Counted from the stretch's first letter, positions 43,369 through 51,265 are shown. The stretch is DNA of 64,000 nt from Flavimaricola marinus (GCF_900184895.1 NZ_FXZK01000003.1:371496-435495); one strand, 5' to 3'. The notes: generated from the sequence alone by a model not told the origin. Numbers and translations are program-made.

Positions 43369-44336
43369 TGTGCGGCCTCCACTCTCGCGATGATGCGCGA
43401 TACCTCTGTTTCCAAGGCGTCTAGGTCGTCTCCATATTTGTCGCGGAAGTACGGGCTGGTCCAAACAGCACCAGCGATTTCGTCAATCGACGCTCCAACT
43501 TCATGAAGGCCAGCGATTATGGAAAAGATGCGACGCGAACGGTCCGGCGCTTGCGCGGTATTGTGCCTCAAGAGATGGCCCGTCGTGACTTTCAGTTTTG
43601 GCCTATACTTCTTCCAAACCGAAATACGGTCATGTCCATGAGGGTTCATTTCCAACGCCTTCGGCTCCGCCACATGAGTCTCGTTGCCTTTAGTAAGAAG
43701 CTTCGGACGTTTCGTGATCAATTGCGGTTCGAAATGCAAAAGAGGGATGAAAGGCTTATCGTACACCGGCTTGTGGTTAAATGACCCCGGCAGCCGAAGC
43801 AGCTTGTTCGCCGCGCTACCGCCTTTATCGCCGCCATGCCTGTAAGCAAGAGCTTTGGAAAAGGCGGATGCCTGCGCTGCGCTGTGGGGACGATCCCAAC
43901 GCCAAAGCGCCTGAGTACGGCCCGGTGAGGTTTGCCATACAAACGAGGGTTTCGGATCGAAGGCGAAGGGGTCTGCTTCGTCCACATCACACCATCCAAG
44001 GCGTGTCATGACCACGCAAGCGGCCAACCTACGGGGACGTGCATACACGTTGGGGCTAAAATACTGGTCAAACTTGTGACGATCATAGCGCTGAAGAATA
44101 CGGTCAAAGGTTACCTCGCCATGTAAGGGAAAAAACTTGTCGATCATCTTCGTCGAGCCTTTACGCCGGAAACAGAGGTTTCCAAAAATGGAACTCCCCC
44201 GGTTTCCGGGATTGTGCCAGAGGTCACAGAGGAAATCATATTGGTCTTGCAACACTTCATGCTTCGGTGCGCCTTCGTCCATTAGTGCAGGAAACTCAGT
44301 CCTGTATTTGTACTTTTCCATTAGCTGTTCTTTCAT
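43365..44336 (-). CDS. RepB-like DNA primase family protein
   Basis: About 323 residues. The central region resembles archaeo-eukaryotic-type RepB primases of satellites: NVYARPRRLAACVVMTRLGW, DVDEADPF (DxD metal motif), TSPGRTQALWRW, and LLRLPGSFNHKP. Two in-frame starts exist, 44336 and 44321; neither has a strong RBS. It is translationally coupled to the RepA-like ATPase. The pair suggests the element can replicate autonomously or be mobilised after excision. Confidence 0.8.
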   Translation of the reverse strand: MKEQLMEKYKYRTEFPALMDEGAPKHEVLQDQYDFLCDLWHNPGNRGSSIFGNLCFRRKGSTKMIDKFFPLHGEVTFDRILQRYDRHKFDQYFSPNVYARPRRLAACVVMTRLGWCDVDEADPFAFDPKPSFVWQTSPGRTQALWRWDRPHSAAQASAFSKALAYRHGGDKGGSAANKLLRLPGSFNHKPVYDKPFIPLLHFEPQLITKRPKLLTKGNETHVAEPKALEMNPHGHDRISVWKKYRPKLKVTTGHLLRHNTAQAPDRSRRIFSIIAGLHEVGASIDEIAGAVWTSPYFRDKYGDDLDALETEVSRIIARVEAAQ

Positions 44337-44405
44337 GCAGGCACGCCACAAGGCGCACGCGAAAGCGCGTGGCATAGCTGTGGCGGCGTTTAAGTGGAGT
44401 GCCGT

Positions 44406-44630
44406 TTAATATTCGGCGTAATGTGTACGGGTGCGCTCATCGGCGCGGTCAGCGAGCCAGTCCTGAATCTCGGACATAAACCATGCAACCGAGGTGCCAC
44501 CCATTCTAATGCGGCGCGGGAAACGCCCATTCAGCTCCCATCTGAGCAAAGTTGTTCGGCTTACATTAATGCCCATGCGCTTTAGGTCCTCGCGCGTGGC
44601 TAAGGTCTTGCGACCATCTTCGATTTTCAT
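44406..44630 (-). CDS. AlpA-type excisionase/transcriptional regulator
   Basis: A 74-residue winged-helix protein of the AlpA/Xis kind: LATREDLKRMGINVSRTTLL, RWELNGRFPRRIRMGGTSV, WFMSEIQDWLADRAD. The frame opens at 44699, but the ATG at 44630 has GGAGAC nine bases upstream. AlpA proteins control integrase expression or act in excision. It is the first of three leftward genes with the primase and ATPase. A perfect 14-bp palindrome lies 28 bases upstream of its start. Confidence 0.85.
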   Translation of the reverse strand: MKIEDGRKTLATREDLKRMGINVSRTTLLRWELNGRFPRRIRMGGTSVAWFMSEIQDWLADRADERTRTHYAEY

Positions 44631-44657
44631 CGGTGTCTCCTTCAAATTTATAGTGAA

Positions 44658-44671
44658 GGAATGCGCATTCC
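44658..44671. promoter_or_regulatory. Perfect 14-bp palindrome in the AlpA promoter
   Basis: GGAATGCGCATTCC overlaps the region upstream of a -10-like TATAAA on the minus strand, 28 bases before the ATG. It is a candidate operator of a repressor or of AlpA itself. Confidence 0.6.
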
Positions 44672-44755
44672 GTCGATTTCGCTGGTGATGTTTTAGCAAT
44701 CAGCAAATTGAAGGTAGCGGATGCAAATCGGTATAAAAATTGGACGGAAATCAGG

Positions 44756-45355
44756 TCACTTACTGATTTGATTTTTACGCCGACCGGGTTTTGCGAGGTC
44801 AGCGCGTCCAGTATGTTCAATGGCTAACTTACGTGCCTCTTTGAAAGCGCGGTCTGACAAGCGTGGAAATCGCTTTTTTGCCTCCTGCCGGAGCAATGCA
44901 AACGGGGGTATCTCTCGATCTTGATCCGAAAGCATTTCTACTAACCACTCAAAGCAAAGCCGTTTATCGCGAAGGGTTGGATTCACAGGCAAGGCTTCGT
45001 CACCACGGAGAATGCGGCGAAGTTGGTGAGCATGAATGCGGCATTTGACTGGCTCGTTCATTCCGTGATGGAAAACAAGGTCCTCACGCAGCATGAAGCG
45101 AAAGTACTCTTGGTCGGCATCCTGTGGTCGCAGGTCGCCGATTTGTTTGAGGTCTTGTGTCGTCCAATGAGCGCCTACATCACCCGATCTCAAGGCATTT
45201 CGCAGGATCGTAAGCGTCTCGCGATGCTCAATGCTCTTTGGGTTTTCGATGGTATCTAATCGCCATTCATCCCCAAAGGTCTCTTGGCCCACGATGTCAA
45301 ATGCTTCCCTTGGACCGATGAATGGATTGGCTTGGGATAGTGGGGGCTTTGGCAT
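44756..45355 (-). CDS. Hypothetical protein of the element
   Basis: About 199 residues, with no family I recognise. It has no signal peptide or membrane segment, a charged middle and a basic Lys/Arg-rich C-terminus (AKPGRRKNQISK). The start is uncertain: the frame reaches 45466, but MPKPPLSQANPF at 45355 looks natural. That start overlaps the integrase 3' end by 59 bases, so it is probably translated with it. AT-rich codon use matches the element. Confidence 0.6.
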   Translation of the reverse strand: MPKPPLSQANPFIGPREAFDIVGQETFGDEWRLDTIENPKSIEHRETLTILRNALRSGDVGAHWTTQDLKQIGDLRPQDADQEYFRFMLREDLVFHHGMNEPVKCRIHAHQLRRILRGDEALPVNPTLRDKRLCFEWLVEMLSDQDREIPPFALLRQEAKKRFPRLSDRAFKEARKLAIEHTGRADLAKPGRRKNQISK

Positions 45356-46514
45356 CTTGCAATTCGACCAGTTTTGAAATGTGTTTCGACCACGCGCCAA
45401 GGGCTTCGCGCTTTTCGTCGGCATATGAATAAACATTGTAGATTGCGGCCACGCCTGAGACCACACCTGTTTTGTGATTCAATAGCGCCTCAGTCACGGG
45501 CTGTGGGACGCCGAGTTGCGCCATATTGGTGGACATCGTGCGGCGCAAATCATGATTGATCCAAGGCTTTGTGCCTTCGGGCATGGCCCTGTCGAGTCGC
45601 TCTTTCAGGCGACCAAAACCCGACACTGGCGATTTGCCAGTTGTCGTGAATACGAAATCCGAATTGAGGAATCTCGGCACTTTGCGCAGCACATCCAGCA
45701 TTTCGTCGGTGATCGGTACGGTGTGCTGTTTGCCGTTCTTGGCGCGCTGGGAGGGAAGGGTCCAAAGGCGTTTTTCAAGGTCAAGTTCCGACCAGCGCAT
45801 CTCGGCGACCTCGGCGCGTCTCTGGCCGCTGAGGATCAACAGCTTCATGCAATCCCCGAAAGGATAGCCTTCGGCGTCACAGGCCGCCCATAGCGCGCCT
45901 AGCTCGTCGTCAGACAGCACACGCTCGCGCGACTGTTCTTTGGATGGCGGCTTCATACCTGAAATGGGGCTCGCATCGATCATTCCGCGTTCCACACACC
46001 AACCCATGAGATGTTTTAGGTGGGCAAGCGCGCGGTTCGTGCTGATGGGTGCCGACTCTTGGATAATGTCGCAGGCTTTCACGACATCGGCGCGCTTTAT
46101 TTCACCGATCCGTTTACCGTGCAGGGTCGTGAAATTGCTAAGCAGGGCTTCCTTCCGCCTCCAATCCCGATTGTGTATTTTGGCATACTTTTCGATGTAT
46201 TCAGGGATCACATCGCCCAGAGAGGGTTTGGTTTCTACTTCAACCCCTGTGTGGTCTTCAAAACGCCCTGTCTCAATTTCGTAAAGGACCTGTCGCACCC
46301 GTTCCCGTGCTTCTGAAAGCGAAAGCACGCCAAAGCGACCTATGGTCAGTCGCCGCATCTTCCCGTTAACGCGCTTGTGCAGGCAGAAGGTCTTGGTGCC
46401 CGTCTTGCTGACGCGAAGGACCAGTCCCGGCATTAATTCATCTCGAAACTCAAGACGCTTCGACGGATCGGGCTTCTGGGCCTCAATGAACTTGGATGTG
46501 AGTTTGCGTATCAT
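45297..46514 (-). CDS. int: Tyrosine recombinase/integrase (P4-like)
   Basis: A 405-residue integrase with N-terminal DUF4102-like arm-binding domain (LRVSKTGTKTFCLHKRVNGK), core-binding middle, and a C-terminal catalytic domain. Catalytic residues are Arg232 (SGQRRAEV), His321 and Arg324 (NHDLRRTMS), His347 (LLNHKTG) and Tyr359 (AAIYNVYSY). It matches integrases that use tRNA genes as target. The ATG at 46514 starts the family N-terminus; the frame beyond is non-coding. It lies next to the right att, with a promoter block like that at 40786-40824 just upstream. Confidence 0.93.
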   Translation of the reverse strand: MIRKLTSKFIEAQKPDPSKRLEFRDELMPGLVLRVSKTGTKTFCLHKRVNGKMRRLTIGRFGVLSLSEARERVRQVLYEIETGRFEDHTGVEVETKPSLGDVIPEYIEKYAKIHNRDWRRKEALLSNFTTLHGKRIGEIKRADVVKACDIIQESAPISTNRALAHLKHLMGWCVERGMIDASPISGMKPPSKEQSRERVLSDDELGALWAACDAEGYPFGDCMKLLILSGQRRAEVAEMRWSELDLEKRLWTLPSQRAKNGKQHTVPITDEMLDVLRKVPRFLNSDFVFTTTGKSPVSGFGRLKERLDRAMPEGTKPWINHDLRRTMSTNMAQLGVPQPVTEALLNHKTGVVSGVAAIYNVYSYADEKREALGAWSKHISKLVELQDAKAPTIPSQSIHRSKGSI

Positions 46515-46523
46515 GCACCCACA

Positions 46524-46562
46524 ATAAGACGGGCAGAGGCGCTGCGTCAGGGACAACCCTAG
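46524..46562 (-). promoter_or_regulatory. 39-bp promoter block of the integrase
   Basis: It has the same spacing and both conserved ends (ATAAGACG ... TCAGGGACAACCC) as the block at 40786-40824. It ends about 10 bases from the integrase ATG. Confidence 0.55.
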
Positions 46563-46779
46563 ACGGTTTGCCGGGTTTTGGTGCGACTTGAATAGGATTG
46601 AAAAGGTTGCGCCATCAAAAGGTGCTGTGGGTATCACTCGGGTAGCAGGAGCGGCGTGCTTGAATGCTTCGGTGTGATTTGGATTGAGACGATCTGCCAA
46701 GCACAAAGTTTAATGGTATCAATCGCCAATGCGACGAGTTGAGTATTTCTTAGACAGAACACACGGATTGCAAGACCGT

Positions 46780-46824
46780 TTGAAAATCCTCGTGTCGGTG
46801 GTTCGATTCCGCCCCTGGGCACCA
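46780..46824 (+). repeat. Right attachment site (partial tRNA-Phe 3' end)
   Basis: It matches the anticodon-loop-to-CCA part of tRNA-Phe with one C-to-T change. The 5' half of a tRNA is absent upstream, so this is an att copy and not a second gene. Confidence 0.9.
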
Positions 46825-46932
46825 CAAATATACGCAATGTTCTGTTTTATAATGAAAAAATAGTTCGCGTTAGTTTTGGTCCACCTTATAGTCCCCCCAA
46901 ATTTCTGTGAAACAGTGTGTTGCGATGTTCAG

Positions 46933-46977
46933 CCTAGGCGTCCCAATGCCCGCGGGTCTAGGCTAGCGACGCCTAGG
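46933..46977. repeat. Hairpin-forming inverted repeat beyond the right att
   Basis: CCTAGGCGTC (46933-46942) pairs with GACGCCTAGG (46968-46977) around 25 bases that include a further TCTAGGCT-type half-site. It lies 50-95 bases before the second AlpA-like gene and may be its operator or a recombination site. Confidence 0.5.
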
Positions 46978-47028
46978 TTTTCGTAACCCTGGGGCATCGC
47001 GATGCTCTTCAATCTTGGAGAGATCGTG

Positions 47029-47205
47029 ATGCGGATACTATCAAAAAAGCAGGTGAAGGAGTTGGTCTTGTACTCACCTCAGCACATCGCACGGATGGAA
47101 AAAGCCGGGACGTTCCCTAAGCGGATACAACTTGGCCCAAACCGGGTGGGATGGGTGGAAGACGAAGTGCTGGACTGGCTTCAGCCCCGGCTGGAAAGCA
47201 GATAG
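47029..47205 (+). CDS. AlpA-family regulator, second copy
   Basis: A 58-residue winged-helix protein: KKQVKELVLYSPQHIARMEK, AGTFPKRIQLGPNRVGWVED, EVLDWLQPRL. Its ATG at 47029 has GGAGAG upstream; a start at 47002 is possible. It is outside the att-bounded element, only 205 bases from the right att, and probably marks a second or older element. No matching integrase is seen on this side. Confidence 0.8.
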   Translation: MRILSKKQVKELVLYSPQHIARMEKAGTFPKRIQLGPNRVGWVEDEVLDWLQPRLESR

Positions 47206-47578
47206 CCTCTTGCGGTGCTCCCCACTTGGGAGCAGGGAGATGGTCAGGTGTGCACAACTTGGTCATCTCCACCACCGTCTGCATCGCTTTCGGTCCAAAT
47301 CTGTCGTCCGTTGTTGCAGCCTATGCTGCAGCGCGGCCTACCCGAATCTGACACTGATGCGAGACACGTCAGAGCCAGGCGAACTCTGCTTTGACAGGAC
47401 TGCATCGGGAGGCCGCAACTGGACGAAACGCCTCATATCCAGCGGCTAAACGGCAATCTCCTTGCTCTTCGAGTTAATCATTCAAAAGGCTACCGATCAA
47501 AGAATTTGTTATCTGGAACGAGTCTGAAGTAGGCTTATCAAGGAAGACGATATCAGGCAGACATGGGGAATTCAGAAG
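47206..47578. other. Non-coding stretch with a piece of a dispersed repeat
   Basis: I see no credible gene. Around 47324-47345 the sequence (ATGCTGCAGCGCGGCCTA) resembles the repeat parts at 48341 and 51114. Confidence 0.4.
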
Positions 47579-48307
47579 ATGAACGATCCTTTTCAGATGC
47601 AGCCAGAACTGCGCTACGGAGCCCCAGTGTGTGACCAAATACTGACAGGCCGTCACTTCACGATCGGTTACTCTTGGTACTTTAGGCAGGCCAAATGGAC
47701 ACTAGAAATCATTAATCGAAACGATCACCTCTTAACTGAGGTCGAAAGACGCGATCACTTCCGTGCAGACACACGGATTCCACATCGGTTTCGAGCTAGT
47801 CTCGACGCCTACAGGGGAAGCGGTTTTGATAGAGGGCACCTCGTCGCGAGCGCCAATCAAGACGTACAGGAGATACAAAACAGCGAAACGTTTCTCCTTT
47901 CGAACATGTCCCCCCAGCGCCCCGAATTCAATCGTAGGCAATGGAGCCGGTTTGAGGGCGCCGTCCGCGAATTGAACGAGCGAGAAGATGTTCTCGAGAC
48001 CTATGTTCTTACTTGTCCCGTGTTCTACTTCGGGGAACTAGTCCAGACTATCGGGGATGATGACGATGAATATGGTATCGATGTCCCCGTGCCTCACGCA
48101 TTCATCAAGAGTGTGCTCACAGAAGATTTGAGAGGGCGTTTGTCGTTGTGGACATTTGAAATGAAAAACGACGTGCTTGATGGGGAGCTCGGTGACTACA
48201 TTGTGAATACATATGATGCGGAACAGATCGTGGGGGGGCGCTTTTGGGACCGGCTGAGTGGGGGCGATATGCACGAACAAAAGAGAAACCCAAGACCGAT
48301 GTGGTGA
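47579..48307 (+). CDS. DNA/RNA non-specific endonuclease (NUC1 / betabetaalpha-Me family)
   Basis: A 242-residue protein. The motif FDRGHLVASANQ (DRGH, with the His as general base) and the downstream NMSPQRPEFNRRQW (metal-ligand Asn) are intact. No signal peptide is present, so it acts inside the cell or is delivered by another route. Codon use is AT-rich compared with the host, and it lies near the second AlpA, suggesting recent arrival. A role in defence or as a toxin is possible but unproven. Confidence 0.82.
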   Translation: MNDPFQMQPELRYGAPVCDQILTGRHFTIGYSWYFRQAKWTLEIINRNDHLLTEVERRDHFRADTRIPHRFRASLDAYRGSGFDRGHLVASANQDVQEIQNSETFLLSNMSPQRPEFNRRQWSRFEGAVRELNEREDVLETYVLTCPVFYFGELVQTIGDDDDEYGIDVPVPHAFIKSVLTEDLRGRLSLWTFEMKNDVLDGELGDYIVNTYDAEQIVGGRFWDRLSGGDMHEQKRNPRPMW

Positions 48308-48340
48308 CGGCCCTTTGCTGCCATTCACTCACGGATCGGC

Positions 48341-48420
48341 ATGCTGCGGCGCGGCCCGTCATTGCGGACATTCGCGCAACGTGCAGCATTTTGGTGGCTC
48401 AAACGTCGGTCTGCGGGACG
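48341..48420 (+). repeat. Dispersed intergenic repeat, copy 1
   Basis: ATGCTGCGGCGCGGCCCGTC at 48341-48360 and GTCTGCGGGACG at 48409-48420 are repeated at 51114-51195 with nearly the same spacing (68 versus 70 bases). The middle is only loosely similar. Confidence 0.5.
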
Positions 48421-48530
48421 AAGTGACTATTGGCTGCAGCTGCGCCAACAACTGCTTCCGAGTAGATCGCTAATAAACCTTTGGACTCGTTACATGTTCT
48501 GGTTTCAGTCGATGCAAGATGTCCTCCTCT

Positions 48531-49703
48531 TTAACCGATCTGATAACCAAGTCCGTCCATGCCAATGCGAATACGGCCAAGGGCCTCCAGAAAGGTGGCA
48601 TTCGCTGCAACGTGATGCGTCAGACAACTGCTGTCGCGCAGGCACTTTTGCAGCGCATTCGTGCGGGCGATTGATGCTGCCCCCCCTTGTGCATAGGCCA
48701 TACGAACAACTTCGCTACATTGATGTACGGTGCTGACTCCGACAAGCGAGGCATCGCGGATTGCCTGCGTTGGCATCTTTGGGAGGTTCTTGCGGGCGTC
48801 CCAGACGGCATCAGCAGTGGCATAAAGCGCCAGCCGACACGACAGCACGATGCCTTCTGCCCGCTCCAGCATGCAGATCGCTTCACTGTTTGACGCATCC
48901 CCCAGACCCGTACTGGCACCAGATGAATGCACTAGCCGCGCGCGGGCCTCGTCCAACGCGCGTCTTGCGATGCCCAGATGGGTCGCTGCAGCGCACATCG
49001 TTATGAGCCAGGTGCCTGTGGCAAAAATTCCGGTATCCAAGCCAGAGGTGATCGTCACCTCGGGCCATTCGAATATCTGTTGATCAGGAATGAACAGATC
49101 GTCGAACACAACGCTGTGGCTGCCAGTGGCCGCCAACCCGCCAGGGTCCCACGTTCGCTTGATCTTGGCTTCGCCGCGCTGTGCAAGTGCAACGATGCGG
49201 GTCGGTGGTTCGTTTTTCTCGGTGCCTGGCTTAACGAACATGCCACCCAGAAAAGTGGCCGCAGTGCACCCAGTGGCAAAAGCCCATTCGCCCGAGATTT
49301 GCATGCCGCCAGGCACGAATTCAGCACTCTGGATGCGTGGCAGATTGGACCAGGCGATGCTGATATCAGGGTCGGCCATGGCTTCAGCGACAAAGGACTG
49401 ATTGGCAACGTTGGCGAGCAAAGCACTACAAATTGCACCATGCGCACACGCCCAGCCAGTCGATCCGTCACTTTCGGCAAGCGCGATTATCAGATCTAGC
49501 CAATCGCGCGTACTTCCGCCAAGTCCGCCTTGTGACCGGGCAACGAGCAATCGGTAGACACCTGCGGCCTTAAGTTTTGCCACAAAGTCGTCTGGCAACT
49601 GCTTTGCACCCTCGAATTCAAGCGCCCGGTCCCGTGCTTCTGCCGCGAGTCCGGCGGTCGCCGATCGCAAAACCTCCAGCTCAGAATTTGATGTTCCATC
49701 CAT
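48531..49703 (-). CDS. Acyl-CoA dehydrogenase-like flavin-dependent monooxygenase
   Basis: A 390-residue group D flavoprotein of the HsaA/DszC type. It has an N-terminal helical part, the middle flavin/substrate region FDDLFIPDQQIFEWPEV, and a C-terminal dimer domain. Substrate loop RTWDPGGLAATGSHSV is typical. It would hydroxylate with reduced FMN from a partner reductase not present next to it. It is likely governed by the HxlR gene at 50245 together with the DUF1330 gene. Confidence 0.85.
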   Translation of the reverse strand: MDGTSNSELEVLRSATAGLAAEARDRALEFEGAKQLPDDFVAKLKAAGVYRLLVARSQGGLGGSTRDWLDLIIALAESDGSTGWACAHGAICSALLANVANQSFVAEAMADPDISIAWSNLPRIQSAEFVPGGMQISGEWAFATGCTAATFLGGMFVKPGTEKNEPPTRIVALAQRGEAKIKRTWDPGGLAATGSHSVVFDDLFIPDQQIFEWPEVTITSGLDTGIFATGTWLITMCAAATHLGIARRALDEARARLVHSSGASTGLGDASNSEAICMLERAEGIVLSCRLALYATADAVWDARKNLPKMPTQAIRDASLVGVSTVHQCSEVVRMAYAQGGAASIARTNALQKCLRDSSCLTHHVAANATFLEALGRIRIGMDGLGYQIG

Positions 49704-49749
49704 GGTTTACCTCCTTGATCAAAATAGCTATGCAACCAGCGGTTCAGGC

Positions 49750-50076
49750 TCAGCCCGCACGCAGGTAGGGGATCGCACCTGCGATGTCAGTATCATCAAT
49801 GACGTGAAAATTGCTGACGCTTCCCGCCTGCCGTGCCTGGCCATAGGGTGCATATTCGGGATCGGTCGAGAAGTTGTCGAGTGCCTCGCGGGTCGGAAAC
49901 TCCAGGATCGCGATCAGAGTGCTGTCTTTGTCAGCGCCTTCCAGAGTTTCGATCCTCCCACTCCGAGACAGATAACGACCACCATGTTTTTCAACAAGTT
50001 TGTGGACGTTTGTCGCGTATTCCGGAACCCAGCCGTCATTTGTGACCTTGATGTCGGCGATAAGATAAACAGTCAT
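49750..50076 (-). CDS. DUF1330 family protein
   Basis: A 108-residue protein of the dimeric alpha-beta barrel group. TVYLIADIKVTNDGWVPEYAT at the N-terminus and ILEFPTREALDNFSTDPEYA in the middle are characteristic DUF1330 blocks. It may act as a monooxygenase-like or ring-product-handling protein. GGAGAACG precedes the ATG. It is the first gene of the leftward pair with the flavin monooxygenase, and divergent from the HxlR gene. Confidence 0.82.
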   Translation of the reverse strand: MTVYLIADIKVTNDGWVPEYATNVHKLVEKHGGRYLSRSGRIETLEGADKDSTLIAILEFPTREALDNFSTDPEYAPYGQARQAGSVSNFHVIDDTDIAGAIPYLRAG

Positions 50077-50244
50077 TTTCGTTCTCCATTTCCAAGGCGC
50101 AGCGGATGTGCTGCGCCGGGTATGGGAAGTTTGCAGAACGCCGTTGATCCCAGCTAGTCCCAAGACTGGATCGGGTGATACAGTTTCTGGACTATGCTTA
50201 GACAAAAAAGTGCCTACCCTAAGTTCAAATTGGAAAGGTTGACC

Positions 50245-50937
50245 ATGTCAAACGCCGGATACAAACAGTTCTGCCCGCTCGCCATGGCCGCCGAGGTGCT
50301 TTGCACACGCTGGACTATGGTTCTGCTTCGCGAAATGATTGCAGGCTCAACGCGTTTCAACGACCTGCGCCGAGGGGTTCCAAAGATGTCTCCGACGCTT
50401 TTGTCGCAACGTCTAAAAGACCTCGAAGCGGCGGGGATCGTCGAAAAGAGACCGGTGCCGTCCGAGAGGGGCGTGTTCGAATATCGGCTCACGGACGCTG
50501 GTCAGGACTTGCGCGAGGTTGTGATATCCATGGGAATGTGGGGGCAGAAGTGGGTTGAGTCATCCCTGTCCCTCAAGAACCTCGACCCATCGCTTCTGAT
50601 GTGGGACATGCGCCGAAACCTCAATCCGGATCCTTTACCGAAACAGCGTGTGGTCATTCAGTTCATCTATCACGACCTCCCGTCTACCAAACAGAACTGG
50701 TGGCTCGTGATCGAAGCGGCGGGTGACGTCGATCTTTGCTGGGCGGACCCGGGATTTGACGTCGATCTTTTCGTCACCACTGATCTGCGGACCATGACGG
50801 CTGTCTGGATGGGCATTACGAACGTAGCCGCGGAAGCCGATAAGTTCGAATTTAGCGGCGCACTTGAGATTTCCGATTCCATCCAGACTTGGCTCGGACT
50901 AAGTCCCTTCGCAATTCAACGAAAACTAATTGCGTAA
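50245..50937 (+). CDS. HxlR family transcriptional regulator
   Basis: A 230-residue protein with an N-terminal HxlR winged helix (CPLAMAAEVLCTRWTMVLLREM, PKMSPTLLSQRLKDLEAAGIV) and a C-terminal SCP2-like extension (IQFIYHDLPSTKQNWWLVIE). The conserved Cys in QFCPLA may respond to redox or electrophiles. GGAAAGG precedes the ATG at 50245; an upstream frame at 50194 is unlikely. It is divergent from the DUF1330-monooxygenase genes and probably controls them. Confidence 0.87.
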   Translation: MSNAGYKQFCPLAMAAEVLCTRWTMVLLREMIAGSTRFNDLRRGVPKMSPTLLSQRLKDLEAAGIVEKRPVPSERGVFEYRLTDAGQDLREVVISMGMWGQKWVESSLSLKNLDPSLLMWDMRRNLNPDPLPKQRVVIQFIYHDLPSTKQNWWLVIEAAGDVDLCWADPGFDVDLFVTTDLRTMTAVWMGITNVAAEADKFEFSGALEISDSIQTWLGLSPFAIQRKLIA

Positions 50938-50945
50938 GCTTGGAT

Positions 50946-50966
50946 TGCGGGGAAGTCCCCTCCGCA
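50946..50966 (+). terminator. Hairpin after the HxlR gene
   Basis: TGCGGGG and CCCCTCCGCA form a short stem with one bulge 8 bases after the stop. There is no T-run, so terminator activity is uncertain. Confidence 0.4.
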
Positions 50967-51113
50967 GACATCCGACAATCGAAAATTCTGCACAATGTAT
51001 GAATGGCCATTTTGGGCTCAAGGTCGACCTCGGATACGGCGCTGCATTCGCTCAATCTTGGCCGTGGTTGGCGACACGACCGGCCCAAAGCTGTCGTCCG
51101 GCAGACACCTGCA

Positions 51114-51195
51114 ATGCTGCGGCGCAGCCCGTCGAACCAGCCATTCGCCGCGACCGCGAAATATGATAGCCGACGAACACAAAGTCTGCGGGACA
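51114..51195 (+). repeat. Dispersed intergenic repeat, copy 2
   Basis: It is the counterpart of 48341-48420 with ATGCTGCGGCGCAGCCCGTC and GTCTGCGGGACA. Copies lie in the gaps on either side of the flavin monooxygenase / DUF1330 / HxlR genes. Confidence 0.5.
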
Positions 51196-51265
51196 ATGCC
51201 GTCGTCCGCTACGACCGCGGAGAAATTGGTCAACGAAAAAATGTGCCGACTGAATCGATTTCCCG

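Larger units (their letters stand above)
35564..46824. mobile_element. Integrative element in tRNA-Phe carrying a retron and a SPARDA system (about 11.3 kb)
   Basis: The 45-base tRNA 3' segment (35564-35608) recurs at 46780-46824 with one mismatch (C to T), giving the two att sites. Between them lie a tyrosine integrase next to the right att, an AlpA-like regulator, a RepB-like primase, an AAA ATPase, a GIY-YIG protein, small genes, and two divergent defence loci. Base composition is visibly more AT-rich than the flanks. No capsid, portal or tail gene is present, so it resembles a phage satellite or small integrative mobilisable element and not a prophage. Confidence 0.9.

Noticed and set aside
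46780..46824. Second tRNA-Phe gene
   Set aside because: Only the 3' half is present; acceptor 5' strand and D arm are missing. It is the att copy.
35564..46824. Prophage interpretation of the element
   Set aside because: No capsid, portal, terminase, tail or lysis gene is present among the genes between the att sites.
46634..46837. Minus-strand frame reading RGGIEPPTRGFSNG near the right att
   Set aside because: It is again the antisense of the tRNA-derived repeat, not a protein gene.
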